Shown piece by piece: positions 48,545-60,570 of a stretch of DNA of 64,000 nt. The position numbers and the translations under genes are program-made. The DNA is from Phragmites australis (Eukaryota > Streptophyta > Magnoliopsida > Poales > Poaceae): positions 746,501 through 810,500 of the forward strand of contig NC_084922.1 of the NCBI RefSeq assembly GCF_958298935.1, read 5' to 3'. Below the pieces are notes generated by a model. It saw only the letters and a program-made list of their open reading frames with translations, made no database searches and was not told where the DNA came from. Every line of letters starts with the position of its first letter. Position 1 is the first letter of the stretch.

Positions 48545-49308
48545 GGTTGGTTCCTCTGGCGACGTGGGGGGGGGGGGGCAGCCGACCGAAGCTCCGGCGG
48601 CGGATACTGGCCGGATTGGGATCGGCGGCGAGCACTTGGGCGGAGCTCGAAACCACCAGGACCGCACCAGATTGGCCGCGTTCCTTTGGTGGATTTTCTT
48701 CGCTGCTTTCTGTGTGGGTCGTGCAGAATTAGGTACAGTGTGCGCTGTGCTGAGGCCAAAAGGTGGCGATTGCTGAGGATGGAATGCCGTCGTGCAGTGC
48801 AGTTGGGTGACGATGGATCTGGCAGCTGTTGGGTGGGTCTTTAGCTTCTTGGAATCTTCTCTTCTCTCTTCCACAGCAGAGGCTCAGGCTTAGCTTAATG
48901 ACCTCGTCGGAGCGGCTCTCTTGGTCGGTCATCAGTCGGCGGCACATTCCCCCCAGGAGCCAAAAGCCATCTGCGACCGAGTAAAGTTTGAGCTCACTGT
49001 GAGGCCATTTGCGTGGGAGGAGGCCGAGATGGCGACCCGGCAGCCGAGCTCTGCCGGGAGCGCGGCAGCCATTCCCACACCCACATCACATGCCCCGTTC
49101 CCGTGCAACTTCCCAAGCTCCCTCCGCCCGCGCCACAGGCCAGTCACATCCCGCACCAGCACAACCAACGGCGACCTCACGGGCCGAAACGGCGCGAGAT
49201 GAACCGGCCCACGGCCCACGCAGCCGCTTCCCTCAAACCCCATCACCCCTCCCCGCAGCCCCGAACCCTAAGCTCTCTCTCCTGCTCCCCCCTTCCCCCT
49301 CCCACACC
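48545..49308. promoter_or_regulatory. Bidirectional promoter between TOL and eIF3L
   Basis: The two start codons are 764 bp apart and diverge, so both promoters and 5' UTRs are here. Near eIF3L there is a telo-box AACCCTAA (49264-49271), 38 bp before the ATG, followed by a CT-rich stretch. That combination is common in plant translation-machinery genes. A G13-like run near 48567-48578 lies in the TOL leader. Confidence 0.6.
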
Positions 49309-52200
49309 ATGGCGGCCCCCTACGACCGGGAGGACGGCGCGCCGCCGCCTCCTCCCCCCCACGCCGCGGGCGCGGCGGACGCCTACGACCCCAACTACGT
49401 CCCGGACTCGGTGAAGACGTTCGTCGTTCACCTCTACCGCCACATCCGGGACAAGAACGTCTACGAGATCCACCAGATGTACGAGGGCGGCTTCCAGCGC
49501 CTCTCCGACCGCCTCTTCCGCGACGCGCCCTGGCCCTCGGCCGAGGCCGTCGCCCCCTACTGCGACGGCGACCACGTCTTCCTCCTCCTCTACCGGGAGC
49601 TCTGGTACCGCCACGCGCACGCGCGCCTCTCCCCGCTCACCGCCGCGCACCGAGCCGAGTCGTGGACCAACTACTGCGACCTCTTCAGCGTCGTCCTCCA
49701 CGGCGTCGTCAACATGCAGCTGCCCAACCAGTGGCTCTGGGACATGGTCGACGAGTTCGTCTACCAGTTCCAGAGCTTCTGCCAGTACCGCGCCAAGCTC
49801 AAGAACAAGACCGAAGACGAACTACAGCAGCTCAAGCAGTTCGACAAGGTTCTTGACATATGTGTTACTAGTTTTCTTACCCCACCTCGCAATGAATGCA
49901 TGCCTAAAGGCTAAAGCTTTGTTGTGATTGCTGAATGTGCAGGCGTGGAATGTGTACGGTGTTCTCAATTACCTCCAGGCGCTGGTGGAGAAGTCCATGA
50001 TCACGCAGATCCTGGAGAGGGAGAAGGAAGGCCTGGAGCAGTTCACCGCCACGGACGGGTATGACTACGAGGGTGGGAGTAATGTGCTCAAGGTGCTTGG
50101 CTACTACAGCATGATTGGGCTGCTCAGGATACACTGCCTCCTCGGGGATTACCACACTGGACTGAAGTGCCTCGCACCTATTGACCTTAACCAGCAAGGG
50201 GTCTACACCATTGTAATTGGGAGTCACATCTCCACGATCTATCACTACGGGTTCGCAAACCTTATGATGCGCAGGTGAGAGCCTACTTGCTTCACTATTA
50301 TTGACCCCTGGATATCTAGTCACGCTGCTTTAGACATTCTAGCTTACCGCCCTTAGTGGAAGTGATGAAACTCCCAGTATGTGGTTCGTTTTGGTCAAAT
50401 TTTATGTATGTGTTCTAATAAACTTGTAGGTGTGCTTGCTGTGGGGATGTTTGGAGAATGATTAAATATCTATTGTAAACATATCGTTAGGTTGCACTAC
50501 TTTGAAGCATTGTGCTTGTCTTTCACTAGCCTTATATGCTATTCTCAGCAGTAACATCATCAGCTAATTTAGTTCCTCTTGTGCATTAGTACCTAAGCAA
50601 TGCTAAATGCTTTGAGACCATTTTTTTAAATTGGCCACCTAGGCATTCGAATCCTCATGCAACTGCATCCAAGATTTCAACACTCTTTCTTGGAATGGAA
50701 AATCAGCATCTGCATTTGTTTTGGATCTTCTCTGTCGTGAATTTCCCAAGATGCAAATTCTTTTAGCTGATATAAAATGTTTCTGCATAAATCTAGGTAT
50801 GTTGATGCCATACGTGAATTCAACAAGATTCTGCTGTATATCCTCAAGTACAAGCAGTACCATCAGAAGTCCCCTCAGTATGACCAGATACTGAAGAAAA
50901 ATGAGCAGATGTATGCACTGTTGGCAATTTGCCTGTCTTTGTGCCCACAGAACAAGCTTATAGATGAAAATGTTAGCACCCAGCTGAAAGAAAAGTATAA
51001 TGACAAAATGACAAAGATGCAGAGGTATGATGATGAAGCATATGCTGCTTATGATGAACTATTTTCGTATGCTTGCCCCAAGTTCATTACTCCATCACCT
51101 CCAGTTCTAGACCAGCCGCTCACAAACTATAACCAGGTACTGTTTCTGATCAAAATCACAATATTTCTGTAGTTTTGCCCCATGAGTATATTTACGTTTT
51201 AAGACCTTTCTGGTTCGTTGCCACGCACTGTAAATTTTACTTTAGCCCCATGGCCTATCTTCAATTGTTAAATTATTTTACTTTTCTTTAACAGGATGCA
51301 TATCGTCTTCAGTTGAAGTTGTTTCTCTATGAAGTGAAGCAGCAGCAGTTGCTTTCTGGGATCCGTAGTTATCTGAAACTATATTCGACAATAACCATTG
51401 GCAAACTTGCCCAATATATGGAAGTGGATGAAGCAACACTAAGGTCTGCATGATCGGTAGTTTACTCTTTTGTTGCTATTTTTTGTGGTTGTGTATGATA
51501 AATTAGCTCAAATATTTGGACAGGTCAATCCTGATGACATACAAGCACAAAATGCATGCAGTTGACAGTGATGGAAAGATAGTATCCAATGCAGACTTTG
51601 ATTTCTACATTATTGAGGTAATGCTTTAGTACAAGTCTGTTAATATGTGGAATTTTCTTTTCAGAATTCAAACCTTTTTTTTGCTGTTTCCAATTGTGTT
51701 GTTTGTGATTAACTTTGCACCAAGTCACTAGTTAGTTGAGCTAGTACATTGAGCTGCCGTGAGCTCTTCCCATGGAGATGCACTTGAATACGTGACCTTT
51801 TGTGATGTGTGTAACTTCTTTCTACACAATCTTTAAAACTCCTCATTTTTTGTGCCTATTCAAAATGCAAAAACTCTGCATTTTGACTTGCATGATGTAC
51901 AGCTCATTGTAATATTCCTAGTTAAGTATGTCTAATTACATATACATTGTTTGTAATGATGCAGGATAGTATTCATGTTGTGGAGTCTAAACCTACTAAG
52001 CGTCATGGTGATTACTTTTTGAGACAAATTTTGAAGGTATTCGTGCATGCCAGTTCCTGCCAATTTGTTCTTTCCTCTAGCAGGTTCCAATATCTACGAA
52101 AATTTTCATTGGTCCCGATATCTAATCTGACTTTTTTCCCCTTGATGTCCAACAGTTCGAGGAAATGATTGGTGAATTGGAGAAAGTACATTTTGACTGA
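49309..52200 (+). CDS. EIF3L: Eukaryotic translation initiation factor 3 subunit L
   Basis: Seven coding exons (49309-49848, 49943-50274, 50797-51136, 51295-51443, 51524-51617, 51965-52036, 52156-52200) join without a stop into 523 aa, the usual length of eIF3l. eIF3 binds the 40S subunit and organises recruitment of mRNA and initiator tRNA; subunit L is part of the PCI/MPN core. Seen: Pro-rich N-terminus ([20 protein letters not shown]), [20 protein letters not shown], the [17 protein letters not shown] region, [20 protein letters not shown], and a C-terminal winged-helix/PCI part ([20 protein letters not shown]). The frame is open upstream to 49009, but ATG 49309 is the first good start and fits the family N-terminus. 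Exon 1 is extremely GC-rich, as often in grasses. Confidence 0.97.
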
Positions 52201-53398
52201 GCCTGGTAGTGATCATGGAGGGGGTGTTAATGGTGGCTGGTATTACCGAGTTATGTTTGTGCCTTTTGTACTCCATGTCACTTAGTTAAGAACCGATCAT
52301 TTTGTATTTTCATTTTTGCCCAAATCTAGCTTGCAACTCGTTCAGGCTTTTAGTTGAATTGTGATACTTATGTGGCTCTTCCATTTGCCTGGATGGGGCA
52401 TATCCACATGCATGAATGATCTCGTTGCTGACTACTTGTTATCGAGAGGCTATAATCTCCCCAAGCTCGGATTGACATTTCCCAATCCAATCGTGTTGCA
52501 TGTATGTGTTTGTGAAATAGACTTGGTGCTGAACTGCTGGCCCAGGTATGATGCGAAGTTGAGTAGTTCCATTTCTGTCAGATGTAGTGTTTATTTGTTG
52601 CTCGTCAGGTGAAACTCATGCGCCTGTTACATTCTGAGGCTACAAGTGGGGCATGTGCATCAGAATGCGAAAATCCATTTTTTATGTGCGTAGGATTGGT
52701 GCTTCAGGTGGCCTGTTACATTCTGTTACTGCTAACATAACAGTGTTGTTTCTACACATCTGGGATAGAGGGAAGAATCCCGATCCAAGTTCCATACTCT
52801 CAATGGCGTTTGGCTAATGTTTTGATGGCACTAGCATTTGGTTGGTTCACTCAGTGCAACATTGGTGCACCGCGTTGCCCCTTCTCCTTTGGACACAAGC
52901 TCGGCCAAATGTTGGTTTAAAAGGTCCATGATGCAATATGAAAAATTAATGCAAAATCTTGGTTTTCTGTTGCAAAACATGGTGCTCTCTACCCATGAAT
53001 AAAGGAGACTCGCAATATTATACCCCAAGCATAAAGGATACAACAAAACCGACCGATACAACGCAAAAGTAGACTGATCTGGACACTCGGAGCGACCGAA
53101 CCTGCACCAGCATCAACATGTATGATGTACAAGTACAAATGAATGCCAAGGGGGCCCAAACATCTCAAATATAAACTATTAACCAATAAAAAAGAATTAA
53201 AATTGAATTGAATGATACATAAGTTTTAACAGTCCACGGTTCCCGACGCCTTTTGGAAGCTAGTTTCTGGGCTGAGACTGTACGCTGCATAACGGTGACA
53301 ATACACAGCAATGAATGACAACAATGAGGTCTAGGAATGTGCATGTACATACAGGTAATATATTATTAAACCATCTGATGTATCTCTCACAAGTCTAC
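52201..53398. other. Convergent 3' intergenic region between eIF3L and MYB3R
   Basis: Holds the 3' UTRs of both genes, which point at each other. No gene seen. A 83-codon plus frame at 52361-52612 has no domain. Confidence 0.45.
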
Positions 53399-56300
53399 CT
53401 ATCGGAAATTTTTCAGGCTGTGGGAGGAAAGGATAGGTGAGCTCACACATCTCCCGCGACTGCTGCCAAGTTTCTTATCTGCTGTTCTTGCAGGTGTGGT
53501 GCATTCGTTGAAATCCAGGACTCTGGCCTCGGCCTGCAATATTAAATGGAATTAGAATGTTTGTTATTTGAGTAAAAACAAGATCATACTAATGGTTGCA
53601 ATCAGTGCTCCTAGACGATGACTTGAATTGCTGTACGTACTGTTGCAAGATAATTCAAATAGCTATGCAAAATAGTTTTAAGTGTGTGTGTGGGGGGGGG
53701 GGCATTAAAATGACAAACAACTACACTATAGTCTCCAAGATAATTTAATTTCATGATAGTCAAAATACTAAATTAAGCAGTGAGAATTAAGCACCATGAT
53801 TTTGGTCTGCAATTTGCTTGTTCCTGGTTCCGTCTTGGCATCAATATTCTCCTTGTTTTCCTTATCAGAGTTCATGTTGCCGCTTGCTAGCACATCACGG
53901 GCCTCCACCACAGCAGCAGGACTGTGAACACCTATCTGCTTTGCTAACCCTAACGCATCAAATGTTCTACCGCCTGGGCTAAAACCCTGGTAGGAATATA
54001 TGGGCACAAACAAAGATGTCAATCAAAACAAACTTTTAGGATTTAGTTCAAATTTGAACTAAACTCTATAGATATGGATCAAATCTCCCTATCCAATCAG
54101 CCCTTAGAATTAGTAAAATGGTCCACCAAATTATCTGTATGACACAAATTGGCTGTAAGAAAATAAAAGTAAAGAAATAAGGGTAAATTTACCTGAAAGT
54201 GCATATGCATATCTATGTACCAAGGGGACTTCCATGCTGAAGGAGATTCCAGTCCTCTTTTGACACCTGGGGTATCAGCCAATCTAGCAAAAGCAGTGAT
54301 TCAGAGTAAAAATTAACAAAATGAACAAATGTCCAAATGGTACTGTTCTTCAGACTTCATAAGTTGTGCATCTATGTTTGTGATCTCTGAATTTGTACTG
54401 TCTTAGACACATTTTTCATTAGTAAGATTAAAATGTTCTTCAACATTCGAAATTGACTGTTAATTCCACAGGCGAGCCAGTAGCTCAATGACTTGTGATA
54501 ATTTTAGTCGGCAAATTTTGCTCAGTTTCAGAAAGATAAAATCAGTTAAAGGATCTTCTGATTTCCTATATAAGAATTGTCATTATTTGCAAATCATATA
54601 ATAAAGTGTCTAGGTAGATATCCATGCTAATTAAGTTTCCACCGATGAATGAAACTGAGCATGAAAATGAAATGATGACAATTTGCCAGGTCCCAGTGTC
54701 ATAGTTAAGTAGACTTCACAACTATACAAAAGTATGCAAACTGCAAGGTTATAGTTCAGCACACTGATGCTTGCTAGTAACTAAAAAAGGAGGAAATTGT
54801 CATTTACCAATTGTCAATTGTTATAAAGCCTGCCACAACTTAATTTACATATAATCTGAAGTCTGAAGTGATTAGCTAACTAAAAAAACTGATATTTAAA
54901 ACAAAGGAACACAAGTGAGACCAGTGCAAAATCTTACATGTCAGTAGCTAAATATTTGTGATTCGCATTGATGCATGGCGATGATTTTTCAACAATTAGT
55001 TCCACAGGCTTTGATTTAGAACTAATTACTTCCTTACAGGCTGGTAAACATTCAGGGTTTGCATAATGACCAAGGGCAATGAGATTATTGCTGTTGTGCT
55101 CAACAGGAATACCTGCAGGTTGCTGCATTACACAATATCGGTAAGATTACGAAGAAGATCAAGGGAAAAACTTACTTAGCCAGTTGGTATGCCATAGAGA
55201 CAGATTTCTGTAGTAACTGAACCCATTGCATTTGGCACTCAGAAACTAAAGAACTGCTATATTTTCTTCTAAAAGAAATATGATACTACCAACTGGCTAA
55301 GTATCACCAAATAATTTGTTTAAATGTACTTACTAAATTGCCTGGTATATCATCTTTGGTGGCATTACTGGAATACGCTGCAGTACTCATACAGGATGTG
55401 ACTGACATCTTACAATCCTTTTCAGTCCCAGATTTCTTCTCAATTCCTTTATCTGGAGTAGGAGACAATAGATCTCTGTGTCTTTTCTTCATTATTGATG
55501 GTGTGCATCGGAAGCTTTTGGCAGCACTCTTTAGCACAACATCAGGGCTTTCCTCATGTGTTGGGGAGCCCCATAATCTTAAAGGAGTGGGGACATTCAT
55601 GGTTGACAGAATCAACTGCCTAAGGCCAAAGGGACTATATTCTTGGTCATCAGGTGTTACAAGATCGCAACTGACAAATGGATCATCCAAACCAGGAAAG
55701 ACAAGGGGTTTGTAGGATAGGGCTCCCTCATCCTTCTTTTCATCTGGTGCAGTCTCAATGTCTTTCGATGATTGTTCTTTTTCTGTATTGGCCACAGGTT
55801 CTTCAGCATCTGTCAACTGTTGGTCCCCGCATTCTGTTATGATTTCCATCATTGTCGAAGCCCCAGGTCTGCCATCACTGCTGCCAAGTTTAGCAGACTT
55901 CTGAGCATCACCAAAAGAATTGTTTGAGTGTGTGATCATCTCTGCTTGAGAATCTGGCATTTCTCTTGGCTTGGATCTATGTTCGGGTGCATCAGACAAA
56001 CTATCTGAACATATAAAAGGGGGAGATATTGTCGTCATTAGACTCTGTTCATACACAATACCCATCATGCCAGATGGATTGGACTGTGCCAAAAAATCGG
56101 TGTCCGCTTTAGAAGAATATACATCTGGCTGGTGATTTAGTCTGGAAGAAGAATCAGCACCAACAGTATCAGGTTCTGAAATCAGACTTTGTAAGGAAAT
56201 ATCTTGCCAAAGGTCGGATTTCAGACAGTCATCCTCAGAAATTGAATGCAGTTTTTGCTCAGCACCAGAAACATTTGATAACATAGAGATAGGCATTTCC

Positions 56301-59300
56301 TGTGCTACATCCATTGGTACCAAAGAACTTGCCTGATTTGCTGTGCTACAAAGAGTTTGGTTATCCGCGAACATAGAATTACTTGGTACTTCACCGGTAT
56401 TCATCTGCTGATTCATTCTTTGATCAAACTCATTTTGCAAGTGTTTGTTTGAGGAAGATACAATGGAAGAGTGAGAGTCCTGTGCCTCTATCTTGTTGGC
56501 ATCCACATTTACTTGTAAATCACAGCTCAAAGCCACGTTAGTGTTCTGCACCTGGGAGCAAGAAATCTTGGCCAATGATGATTGACTACTACATGATGAA
56601 TCATCTACCTCCCCAACAGCATTGTCACCACTATCTTTGTTGTTTTGTTGGTTCATTGCAGATGAAGAATTACAATGTGCAGAGCATTCAATCAGAGGGA
56701 GGCATGGGACTTGAGCAAGTAAGCCTGAAGATATGTATGAATCAACTTTTTTCTTCACCGAACTGTTCCAGTGATTTTTAATTGCGTTGTCCGTCCTGGT
56801 AGGGGAAATAGAAATTACAAGTTCAATCATTTTGGCAGTCTAAAATAGGCCATTATTTACCTAACAATAAGAATTATTTATGCAATGGTAACTTGTAGCT
56901 CAGTTACATTTGGTTGCAAACAGTGGCAGAACACAAGGCCGTTATAGTCCAAAAGATGCGTCAGAAACACAATTGGCAGTAAAGCATAGTGTGTTCATAA
57001 TGTGTTCTTTGCTTGGCGTAAAGTTTGATCTTTATCACTTGATACAAAAGAACATAGGTTGGTTTCCAATTTTCACTTTACAGTTTGAGAATTTATCAGG
57101 GATAAAATTGCCCCTGGATGAAAAGAAGGATAGGGCTTTCCCATCATACATATATGTTGAAATATATATCCTACCAGGCCCAACCGCCAGGCCCAGCCAG
57201 CCCGGCATCCCCAGCCACCACTCACCCAATTTAGGGTTTTGTATATAGGCTGGGCCTGGTAGGATATATATTTCAACAATATAGATTTACCAGGGGATCT
57301 TAAGGAAAGCATTTATTTACCTTCCGTGCAAAATTTTTGTCAGTTCAGCCCATTTATTTCCGTACATTCGATGAGCATGAATGAGAGTAACTTCCTCTTC
57401 TTGAGTCCACGCCTCCTTATTTATGGCAGGGTTAAGATGATTGTGCCACCTGAATCAGATATGGTAGTCCAACGTTAAAGCCTCTACAGTTATCAGAAGG
57501 TATGCAAATACATATTTATAATACCCAAAGCTGAGTAAGTTAACAAAGATATACTTATAATGCACGGAGCTGAGTGAGTTAGCAAGACATTTGTAATACC
57601 AAAAGCTGAGTGCGTTAAATAAGATTGCATTTTTAAAATATAAAAAATAGAGTGAATTGCACAAAACTACAAGTATTGTGCTATTTGTAACACAAAACTA
57701 CAAGTATTGTGCATGGCAACACAAAACTATAAGTATTACGCACTAATTTCACACAAAACCCGATTTTAATTAGATTCACTTAAAAAAATGGTCTTATATT
57801 TATCCAAAAATCCTAGAACTTTTTGAGCGTGTTACATAATCCATGTGAAACCCATTTTCATTGAATTCACTCAAAAAGAACTGTGTAGAATTTAAACTAA
57901 AATTCTCCAAAAAAGGGGCTACTTTTATAACTCCTAACAATTGTTAGGGCCTCAAATAAAATCCTAAAAAACTAGAAAAGTTCACTAATATTCTTCTTAT
58001 ATGATGGACTAATTTCTAAAAAAATTTACAGCCCTAGGTTATATGGTGAAAAAACTCACAGCAGTAGTTAATTGTTAGCATATGAAAGCAGCAGGGTGTA
58101 CTTTATTTGCCACTCTGCTGAGCCCCACAAAAATGTTTTTCATAAACAAATAAAATGGAAACAGTTTAGATGTCATTCTATTAAACTAAAGTTCAAAAGT
58201 GTAATAGTTTAGTAATGCCACCACTGTGTACTGCTGTTATTGGCTTTACAAAAGGGCTAGTGATCCCGGTATCATTAGCATTGGGATAGAAAAGGCAGCT
58301 TATATTAATAATCCTGTGCAAAAGTATCACGGGTCAAAGCAACATTGCATGCGCTTATCGTTGCTATTCATTTGTTCAACATGAAGTTTTATAGACTATG
58401 GTTGCAAAGGAATTAAACTATTATTAGATGCAAGCTTGATGAAATAAACAAGAAACTTTCCATGCCATACCGTTCCCTACATTGCTTTCCTATTCTTCCT
58501 GGCAAAGCTTGAGCAATGGTTGACCATTTCTTTGGCCCATATTTGTTTACCATCTGAACGATGATATCATCTTCCTATTAAGAGAGAAAACAACATATTA
58601 GTGTGGATATATAATGTTGAATAAGTGTCCATATGATGTCTAATCAATATTAATAAAAAAATAAAACTGAAACGAAAAAATTCAAATAGAGTGATTACTT
58701 CTTTGGACCACGGTCCTTTGACCAATTCAGGATTTAGAACCTTTTGCCACCTGTGCAAACATTGTACATCGGTTCTGTCGGGAAAACATTCCGCTGGAAA
58801 AGTAGAAGGTATTTTGTCAAGGCTTGGACTTATGGCAAGAGGCAGGGGGGTTCTTGTTGACAGGAATGGAAACAAATGGTAACGAAGCGTAAGTTAACGA
58901 AAGAAGGCAATGCTCTCCTTTGCATAAGCTGACATAATATAGAAGCGAAATTTGAAAAATACACAGCTTGGTTCATGAACCCTGCACATGGCTTGGACTT
59001 ATGGTAACAATGTTGAGAACAGTCTTTTCAAATTGCATTTTAGATATCCTGGATAATAATACAATGTAAATGCCACATTGTTCCTGTAACAAGCATTATT
59101 GACAATTTTCCATACTGATAAAGCATGTTCTGTAACCATAAAGCAAACGTGCACAAAAGAACAGGAGACTCCAAGTAAACTAACATCATGGTACCAAGTG
59201 CAGTTCTTGATAAGGATCAAAACGTCATACAAATGCATATAGATATAGTGGAAAGGCCGGCTCCCTGCACCAACCCGTGTCCATCTAACATTTTGTGTTC

Positions 59301-60553
59301 ACACCCCCATGCCCACTCTTTTGGCTTACTCTTTCTTATGCAGTGGTGTGCTTCTTTACCATTCCCCTTTAAAAAGAGCTGAAGATAATATCGTACATGG
59401 ATTTATATGGTCATTTATGTTTGCACATAAGAAATTCCAACATAGAACAAATTTTGAATAAAAGTAGATATGAAGAGACAGAAGACGTGATAGAGTTACT
59501 ATGAGAATGAGTGAGCATATAGAACTACTTCATAGTCTTCCACATATAGTATCGATCTGTAGAAAGTACCTATCTTTTTCCAGTTTTTCCCTTGGTAAGT
59601 CTGAACTGCCTTGGACAGTATAGCATCCTACATTCGAATAGCATACATCATGCACAATGTTAGACAATAGACAGTCAGTAAATAAACAAAGTGAGATTTT
59701 GCATGGGTCCAACACACATCAGTGAGGCACTAAGCAAAATGACCATACACGCTACTAGTTACACAACAACCATAGCATTGGAACAGAATAGCAGATGAGT
59801 TCATGACGAAAAAAGAAGCAGGAAATCCCATTAAAGACTTCTAAGCGCATGATTGTCCCAGATACAGGTTAACATCAGTTGTTGTGGGTGGCCCCATTGG
59901 TGTTCTATGCTAGCGATTCTCACATTTACCATCAAATGTGCGACTAAACCGTGAACTAAACCACCAAATGAGCCACACAAGGGCCAGAATGTTGCATCAA
60001 ATGTTTTATTAAAACAAAAAAGAAAGAAAAATCCACGCATTTTCCATTATTTTTAGAACCAAAGGGCAAAACACCAAGGTTCCAATATATTGAAATAAAA
60101 CCATTCAGTCACAAGTTCCAAAAAGTAATTAAATCAGATTACATCATGCTCAAACTAGACCTGGTTACATCAGACTTCAAATTTTTCATCAAGCAAATCG
60201 ACATATAAAATCAGATGTTCAATCGCTATTCAGCAATTTGGATAATTAATAGCAGTTTACAAACAAAAAACACAAGACGAGGCTTGTGTGATCATACCTC
60301 TTCGGGGGTCCAATTTCCTTTGGTTGAACGTCGGGTCGGACCAGTGGTCCTCCTATAGGTAAATGGGCAGAAAACCGTAAGAAAATTTAGGACAGCAAAC
60401 TGTGCATGTTTATATGAAAAGCTTTTTAGTCTTTTACCCGTTGAGCGAGCGTTGTCTCTGTGGCTCATGGCTGACTTCGCCCTCACGAGGAGCTGACAGA
60501 AGTCCAGAAGCCTCTCCACCCTTCTTCGCAACCTTTCCTTTATCACTTGACAT
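53399..60553 (-). CDS. MYB3R: Three-repeat MYB transcription factor (MYB3R)
   Basis: Eleven coding exons (60438-60553, 60298-60352, 59570-59627, 58699-58793, 58471-58574, 57321-57449, 55334-56795, 54938-55122, 54193-54283, 53795-53986, 53399-53533) join in frame into 873 aa. MYB3R proteins bind MSA elements (AACGG core) and control G2/M genes. R1 (about 50-98) has GNWTPEEDAILSKAV, R2 (about 99-150) KGPWSKEEDDIIVQMVNKYG, and R3 (about 151-202) EAWTQEEEVTLIHAHRMYG and GRTDNAIKNHWNSSVKKK. The tail has PFGLRQLILSTMNVPTPLRL and KSFRCTPSIMKKRHRDLLSP, conserved in MYB3R. The C-terminus has EARVLDFNECTTP. The layout fits the activator-type MYB3R1/4 clade, but assignment between activator and repressor is inference. 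The ATG at 60553 gives MSSDKGKVAKKGGEA. A small TG...CA element sits in intron 6. Confidence 0.95.
57155..57278. mobile_element. 124-bp TG...CA element with 28-nt inverted ends (small solo LTR or MITE)
   Basis: Arms 57155-57182 and 57251-57278 are perfect reverse complements (TGTTGAAATATATATCCTAC... and ...GTAGGATATATATTTCAACA). The element starts TG, ends CA and is flanked by ATATA on both sides (57150-57154, 57279-57283). An inner CCAGGCCCAGCC (57187-57198) can also pair with the right arm. Size and TG...CA with a 5-bp duplication fit a solo LTR of a TRIM/SMART-type retroelement. The long inverted ends would be unusual for an LTR. Located in MYB3R intron 6, about 130 bp from exon 6 at its nearer end. 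Confidence 0.75.
57660..58040. repeat. Relic related to the 25.4-kb foldback element
   Basis: About 57895-58040 parallels 25565-25700: AAACTAAAATT, GCTACTTTTRTAACT, CCTAACAA, AGGCCTCA, CTAGAAAA, TTCACTAATATTC, ACTAATTTCTAAA in the same order. Before it is a local tandem repeat of CACAAAACTACAAGTATTGTGC (about 57660-57750, three copies). It lies in MYB3R intron 5. Confidence 0.65.
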
Positions 60554-60562
60554 GACTGAAAT

Positions 60563-60570
60563 AACGGTCA
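60563..60570 (+). promoter_or_regulatory. MSA-like element in the MYB3R 5' UTR
   Basis: AACGGTCA, 10 bp upstream of the MYB3R ATG, fits the AACGGYYA core of mitosis-specific activator elements bound by MYB3R proteins. The preceding bases do not match the full consensus. Confidence 0.4.

Noticed and set aside
49009..49308. N-terminal extension of eIF3L in the same frame
   Set aside because: No ATG opens it, composition matches a GC-rich 5' UTR, and the protein from 49309 has the family's usual start and length.
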